From contig OY735207.1 of assembly GCA_963457665.1 (NCBI GenBank), forward strand, positions 59,218,613-59,282,612: a DNA stretch of 64,000 nt, read 5' to 3'. This stretch comes from Thysanoteuthis rhombus (taxonomy: Eukaryota > Mollusca > Cephalopoda > Oegopsida > Thysanoteuthidae). Below are positions 57,731-64,000 of the stretch, in pieces. The translations under genes and the position numbers were made by a program. The notes under the pieces are model-generated. The model worked only from the letters and a program-made list of their open reading frames with translations. It was not told where the DNA came from and made no database searches. Numbering within the stretch: position 1 is the stretch's first letter; every line of letters begins with the position of its first letter.

Positions 57731-59885
57731 TCATTTTATTTTATATGTATAAATATAAAAAAAAAACTTTCTTAGTATTATTTTTTTTATCTTACATCTG
57801 TCCATCTTTTCTCTCCTTTTCTTTAGAACAAAGTCCTCTGGATGTTTTGGTTTTGGGATTTTACATCCAATCACAGTTCTAAAATTTTTCTCTTCATTTT
57901 CATCATCATTTACTTTCACGTCCTGTTTAACCTCCTTATGCTCTGTATCTACTCTCTTTTCTGTTATTATGAAATATGTGTTTTTGATTCCTTTGAATTT
58001 CTCCCGCCTTGGTTTTTATTTCCTATCTTCTATTGTTTTTATCTTCTGAAATTATGATGCTATTTTTTTGATAGTCTGTTTTTATTCTCACATAGTCTCC
58101 CATATCCAATGGAGTGAGATTTGTGGCACCATGTCTTTTATCATAATTATCTGTGTTCTCCTCTTTTTGTAGGCACAGTCTCTCTTCTTTGCTTCTTTCA
58201 AATTTGGCCATCCTGACACTGGGTTCTTCCAGTGGCATGGAAGTATATTATTTTCCAGCCCATCTAGAGTTCAGCTGTACTGCATCATGTAGCAGTTATT
58301 GGAGTACTCAGGTACGCCATCATTGCCATAAATACATCTGGTTGCTGTAACATGCATTTGGCAATTTTTGTAGTTCTTTCTGTGGCTCTGTTTGTCTGGG
58401 GAAAATGTGGACTGACTGAAGAACGTTCAAATCCATATTATTGGGTGAATTCTTGAAAGCTTTCACTTGGATGCTGTCCATCATAATCACTAAGTAACAC
58501 CTCTGGAATCCCCTATCATGCAAAGATGTTTCTCATCTTCCTCATCATATTTCTACTTGTCAACTGGTTCCAGTAAACAATTTCTATATAGTGAGAAAAA
58601 TTGTCAATGACAATTATATAATATTTCCCTTCAAACTTTGACATATCAGTGCCTACTTTTAACCAAGGTCTGTCTTGAATCTCTATTTGTTTCAGGGTTT
58701 CATTTAGATTCGCTGGATGGTATACATTACAAAACGTGAACCCTTTTATGTATTGCTTGATTTCCAATGACATTCTGGGCCACTAAACAGACATGTTTGC
58801 TTTATCTTTGCACTTATCTAGTCCTAAATATCCACTATATATTGCTTTTAATATTCCCATCCTTAATGTCTCTGGAGTGACAATCCTGTCCTGGTAAAAT
58901 AACATGTTTTTATAAACAGATGATTCTTTTTTATGATTGAAGCAAGGATTTATTCCTCCTTTAATCTTTTTGCTGAATGACTTACTTCTTATAAAAATGT
59001 ATTCTCCTCTGTAGCTACTCTTATTTTCTCCAGTTTTCAATCTGTAGCCGATCGTGTTTCCATGATACTATCAACATAGCCTTTCACATCTGATTCAGTG
59101 TTACTTATTTCTCCATGGGTGCTTCGATAAAGTGTCTTGGACTTTTAGTCATTTCCAGGGAATGTATTCTGCTCTTATACTGTATTGTTTGAGACACATT
59201 AAGTGTCATTGATATCTGTATGGAGTGTTGTATATTTCATAATTTTTTTATTAGAGATGTCAACGGTTTGTGGTCTGAAGTCTGAACTGCACCTATCCTG
59301 TGATATAATGATCAAATCCCTTGCACCCCTGACCGGCTGCCAAAAATTCTTTTTTTCTATTTGTGCATATCTTCTTTCTGCCTAGATCAGATGCGTAAAC
59401 TATGGCTTCCAATTTGCCATCTTCTTCATGAAATAGTGCTGCCCCCAGTCCAAAACTGCTCATGTCTGCACTTATTATTATCTGTTTGTTCAGATCATAA
59501 TATGTCAAGATTGGAGCTCTAGTCAAAAGTTCTTCCACTTTTGCAAAGGCTTATCCTGTGGGTCATTCAACAACCAAACTGTATCATACTCCAACAGCTC
59601 TAGCATAGATTGAAATAAACTGGCAAGGTCTGGTAAGAATCTCCCCAGGTACTGTATGGTGCTTAAAATTTGTCTCAGTTCTGTTACTGTTGTAGGGGCT
59701 GGTAGCTCCTTAATGACTTTCAATCTGTAACTGTTAGGTTGTATCCCTTTTTCTGAAATTATGTGGCCAAAGTACTTTATTTCCCTTTTTCTACATTGGA
59801 AATGCGCCCATTCATCATTTGAAAATGACTGTAGGGTACAACAGCTGATGCATTGAGTTGAAAAAATGAACCAAGATGAGGACAA
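57731..59885 (-). mobile_element. Decayed Ty3/Gypsy LTR retrotransposon, pol region
   Basis: Read on the minus strand, pieces follow the order of a Ty3/Gypsy pol. 59,885-59,523: end of the reverse transcriptase (IKYFGHIISEKGI, TVTELRQILSTIQYLGRF). 59,538-59,293: RNase H region (IIISADMSSFGLGAALF). 59,040-58,783: linker before integrase (GYLGLDKCKDKA). 58,773-58,516: integrase core start (PWLKVGTDMSKFEGKYY, VIDNFSHYIEI), with the first catalytic Asp in place. 58,523-58,023 and below: frameshifted end of integrase and a charged tail. Stops and frame changes separate the pieces, the RT active-site part and gag are absent, and no LTR pair is seen. It is a dead relic. Confidence 0.75.
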
Positions 59886-60876
59886 AAGTCTGCATAAAAC
59901 TTTGCGAAAAAGAATTTTGATGATGAATACAACGCTCTTTTTTTAAACTATACAGAGATGAAAAAATTGGCTTGTTTTGTTTCAATTCAAATCGTTTCCA
60001 ACTCTAAAAGGCCTAGTTAGTTTTGACGTAGAATAAATTATTTCCAAATTGTCCATGCATATCCAACATCAGGACATAAACACCATCAAGACCCTAACAC
60101 CTAAACATATTAACAACCAATCATAATTAAGTGAAAGTTATTTTTAAGCATTAACATACCATGAAAAATAATTGGGCTTTGATAAGAAGATTTTAGGGTT
60201 CACCGGGCTATAAATACTAGAACAACTCAACGGCTGATGTCAGTAACCCATAGAAATCATGCTAGATGTCCCACCCTTTTGCTGTCAAGGAAGCCATGTC
60301 ATACATGCTCAATAGAGGACACTCAAGAAAACTTTTCACTTGTGCTCAGCATAACAAGAGAATTTCCACCAAGAATTCGGTGAATTTCTCTCTCTTCAAA
60401 AATCAATCTTCAGTATACAGGTTTTGGTCAAGAACCAACCTCTCTCTTATTACAGTACAAAAACCAAGTAAAAACAATTTACATTAGCACTTACACACAA
60501 CTCTAAAACAATTTTTCCCAAGGAACTTTCCAGTGATTCTCTTGTCTTCACATATATATGACATATATTACATATTGTGTATGAAATTTTACACTCTATT
60601 GTTCCCTAATTTATTTCAAACTGAGGAGCATTTCAAGTGACTCACATTAATTTCTTTTATAACAGTAATTCACACAATAAAAACACAACTTTTTCCATTG
60701 ACACAAGAAAATATTATTACAAATATTAGTACATTTCTGTGGTGTCCACTAATACCAATAAAATTCGTTAGTTTGTTTCAATATGTTCTTGAGATTTTTA
60801 CTCCATTTCCCCTTTTGATGTCTTAGCACTCAGTCTATACTTCCAACTTGCAGCCACTCAATCAAATGGGAGGAAA
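59886..60876. other. No gene seen
   Basis: A short plus-strand frame (60,266-60,487) matches nothing recognised. The remainder is AT-rich. Confidence 0.4.
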
Positions 60877-61250
60877 ATGCAACAATAATAAGATGAAGTA
60901 AAACTAGTAATAAATTGATAATAGTGAAAATGCTTCATCAACAAAGCAGCAATAATAAGATGAAGTTAAAATAGTAATAAATCGATGATAATGAAAATGC
61001 TTTATGTAACTAGCAACATTAATAAGATTAGTAGAACTAGTACTGAATTAATGATAGGTAAAATGCTTCATCTAAGAAGCAACAATAATAAGATGAAGTA
61101 AAATTTGTAAAAAAATTAATAATAGTGAAAATGTTTTATATAACAAACAACAATAATAAAATGAAGTGAAACTTATTATAAGTTAATGATAGTGAAAATG
61201 CTTTGTGTAACTGGCAACAGTAATAAGATGAAGTAAAGCTAGCAATTAAA
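60877..61250 (+). repeat. 67-bp minisatellite, about six copies
   Basis: The phrase CAATAATAAGATGAAGT starts at 60,883, 60,950, 61,017, 61,083, 61,151 and 61,218, giving periods of 66-68 bp. Each unit also has TAGTGAAAATGCTT and a TAACTAGCAA-like end. Copies are about 80 percent alike by eye. Confidence 0.85.
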
Positions 61251-61565
61251 CTACTGGCCTGTTTAAGAAAATCCCAGAAAAATCAAAATTCTATAATAAT
61301 CAAGGGAAAAAGAATTAAAATTCTAGTTAGTTTTCTGATGAGAATAAACAAAACCGTTATTTCATTTTGTTTACGCCATGAATGTCAGTGGAAGGAAAGA
61401 GGAAGGATTGAATGTGGCCCAATTTCGCACCATGAAGGAAGGTAATTCAGTGTCTTCCCACCCTACATCACTGTAACGGCTTAAGTTGAAATAGGGAAGT
61501 TATTTTTTTTTTAGACTCAACAAAAAAAAAGTATGCATTTCATAGTAATTTATGTTTTTGTTTCA

Positions 61566-61790
61566 AGGTGTGGGAGCAGGCCACGAGACACTGCCACTCG
61601 AACGACAGATCAAAGGGTTCTAACCTGGATCCACTATCGGATGAATTTGGTATAATGCCAGGTCCCTGAACAGTGATCCGGACGGATTGTGTTCTGTACC
61701 TCAGCTATGCCCTGTGACGTCCACACCCGGCATCTAAATCAGATTACAGGAATCCGAGGGCAACTCCCGGCCGGGAAAATTCGTCAAATC
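61566..61790. other. GC-richer block of unknown nature
   Basis: About 225 bp with many CpG and GC words (GGAGCAGGCCACGAGACAC, GATCCGGACGGATTG, CCCGGCCGGGAAAA) within very AT-rich DNA. It has no long open frame and no tRNA box pair that I can confirm. A SINE or structural RNA gene relic is possible. Confidence 0.45.
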
Positions 61791-63455
61791 TAGCTATTTA
61801 TGTTTACTCAATAGACAAATCCACTAAAAGTGAAACTAACAGGTGGTGAATAAAGTGAATTTTAGCTTTTTTATTCTTTGTTTTTGATTAAACTATACAT
61901 AATTAAGGAATCGTGATGATTAAAGAATCAAAGTTTTAACTAGGCTAGATTCAATTTGTCCATCAGTGTGATGGGGATGTTTCGCTTTCGGCCGATTCGT
62001 TGAAGAGTACAACTTCGACGTGCTTCGGAATGAAATAGTATCGCTGAAACGAGAATGGGACATAACTATATACTGACTAATGTGTAACGAAGGTCTGTAA
62101 ACCTCAACAAGATGTATACATATGTACATGAAATATTTTCCTATGATAATTAAGAAATCTTACTGCAATACATCGAATAGTACTGTTTTCATTTGTGCAG
62201 GTTTTGATTAAGAATGGTAGTGAGGTATTGTTGAACAAATGAACGAAACTAAGCTGAAAAAACCCACTTAAAGTGGAACATAGGGTGGCTCTGAATTGTG
62301 CAGACGAATTGATTTGGGAACAAATTAACTGCACTATTCAAGTTATTGCTATATATGAATATGTCTATCAGCTGTGAACATATGTAACAGTATGATTGTT
62401 ATGAATCAAATTTTGGACGTATACAACATACTTTACATAAAATATGCGGTACTTTTGAAGATAAGCGCCTTAGGGAGTCTACTTACAATCACGTCAATGG
62501 AGACAACCTTTCTAAGATACTTTGAAGGAGACAACTTTAGGAAAAGAAAAAAGTCGATGAAAACATGGAGAAAAATTCACATCGAACGAATAACAAAAAG
62601 AGTTAAGAATAGTGCAATATAAATTCAAAATATTTTTGTTTTCCTTTCAAATGTGGACATTTTGGATGATAATAACCGAAATAACATCAGGAATTTTTCG
62701 ATTTCTGAGAAATTTTTGGTTTTGAATTTACGATTTTTTTAAAAACAAAATCACAGGTAAGTCGAGCCTCCGCAAACTTTGTATTATATCTAGAAACAAT
62801 TTTATTCTATTTTGCTTTTCTTTTTTTTTTTTGTTGCCCTTTTAAAAATTATTTTGTATTCGACCCATTTATGCTGTGTAATAATAAAGTATTTTGAATT
62901 TATAATGGGATATTCATATTTTTCAGCCATTCGTTCGACATTAATTTTTTCTCATGATTTTATTGCCCTTTTTAATTATTAATTGTTATCATTTTGTTAG
63001 TTGGGGTTGTTTCTCTTGGTCCATTTTCAAAGAGTTACCTCCCTTGAAAAAGTTATCTCCCAAGACACTAACGTTCAAAATTACCGCATGTTCTATTGAT
63101 AGCTTTGACATCTCTTCCAAATAACAATGTAGTTACTTAGCCTTTCCAATCCCCTAGCTGGATAGAGAAATAATGGTTTAGTTATTTTAATAATTTATTT
63201 CAGTTTTCGATTGTTTTCCTGGAATTTTGCTCCATGAATCACAAAACATACCAAGCATGGTTTATTGTGCTTATCGCAAAGATTTTCGGCTTTTCTTGTG
63301 TAAAGTTCCTGGTTTTAACTCTTGAAACCAAGCTATGTATGCAAAATTTCTATTTATTCAAAAACTCGTGATCAATATTATATTCATAGTGTAATTTCAG
63401 TTTGTAAGAATACTTATCCGTTGTTGATAAAATTTAACGCAGTAAATAAAGCTAT
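61791..63455. other. No gene seen
   Basis: AT-rich with short frames. A closely spaced pair of AGTTACCTCCCTT and AGTTATCTCCCAA lies at 63,033 and 63,051. Confidence 0.4.
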
Positions 63456-63458
63456 TAT

Positions 63459-63548
<90 letters not shown>
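63459..63548. repeat. Compound (CA)n(TA)n microsatellite
   Basis: About 12 CA units followed by about 31 uninterrupted TA units. Open frames reading HTHT or IYIY through it are artefacts. Confidence 0.95.
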
Positions 63549-63550
<2 letters not shown>

Positions 63551-64000
63551 CCAGTAACATAACGACGAGAATATGGCAAAAACTAAAATCAAAAAGTCGA
63601 TTTTAAAAAATCAAGTGCAATAAATGAAACAAAAAATTAAGATACTACGAATAGAAATCTACGAACTTGTTGTGCTGTAGACAAATTGTGTCCTTCTGAA
63701 TTCGGATACGCCTAAAGTGACTGTCCATTTTAGCATTATAACTATAATAAAACCACCTCATCTAAAATCTGAAGAAAAATAATTTCATCAAAACTGAAAA
63801 TTTCAGTGATATTTGAAGGTCAAATAGTTTGAAAGCATTAAAATTGAAAAGAAAAATGAACTTTCTCTACCGGAGTTTGAATATGATCCGCAATTCCTAT
63901 TCGCCGAAGCTCCAACCACATGATTATTGAATCGCCAAGGACAAAAAATTGCTACATTAAAAAAAAATGTTAACATTGACCCCCCACCTCGCCCTGCCCT
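63549..64000. other. No gene seen
   Basis: AT-rich DNA to the window end; no feature supported. Confidence 0.4.

Noticed and set aside
63322..63606. Open frames on both strands through the CA/TA tract
   Set aside because: They consist of simple-sequence HT and IY repeats.

Overview
The window looks like nuclear DNA of a lophotrochozoan animal, most likely a mollusc and probably a coleoid cephalopod. It is very AT-rich, has spliced genes with GT-AG introns, is crowded with decayed mobile elements and satellites, carries a long tandem C2H2 zinc-finger gene, and has many copies of a short motif around AGTTACCTCCCTT that I recall as common in molluscan DNA. The taxonomic call is inference. I see no prokaryotic feature.

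Layout. 0-2 kb: coding-like exons of an unidentified plus-strand gene whose start lies outside the window. 3.2-4.6 kb: a decayed retroelement with gag-like and protease-like parts. 4.7-11.3 kb: an AT-rich satellite with diverged edges, a 54-bp sub-array and a homogeneous 108-bp dimer array arranged in roughly 972/756-bp higher-order repeats. It is interrupted by a 3' piece of an RTE-like non-LTR retrotransposon and an inverted satellite segment. 11.9-12.6 kb: a second RTE-like piece inserted into an older repeat. 14.4-21.2 kb: a plus-strand C2H2 gene with 27 fingers in one open frame (18,606-20,909), broken fingers on both sides and a possible short first exon near 14.5 kb. 24.3-24.7 kb: a minus-strand zinc-finger relic. 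26.1-27.0 kb: the longest RTE-like piece, which still holds the reverse transcriptase FADD motif.

33.6-49.5 kb: the best supported gene, the minus-strand orthologue of CFDP1/BCNT (the Swc5/YETI family, a subunit of the SWR1/SRCAP H2A.Z-loading remodeller). Eight exons join in perfect phase into 347 codons, and an extra 84-nt in-frame cassette exon is likely. Its introns hold several copies of dispersed repeat families, tRNA-derived SINE heads and a foldback element.

49.6-64 kb: no recognised host gene. It contains a dispersed repeat family (R2+R1, about 600 bp), a strong 23-bp hairpin, a decayed Ty3/Gypsy pol on the minus strand (57.7-59.9 kb), a 67-bp minisatellite (60.9-61.25 kb), a small GC-richer block (61.57-61.79 kb) and a long (CA)n(TA)n tract. 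The two host genes, CFDP1 (chromatin remodelling) and the zinc-finger protein (probable DNA binding), are not visibly linked in function.
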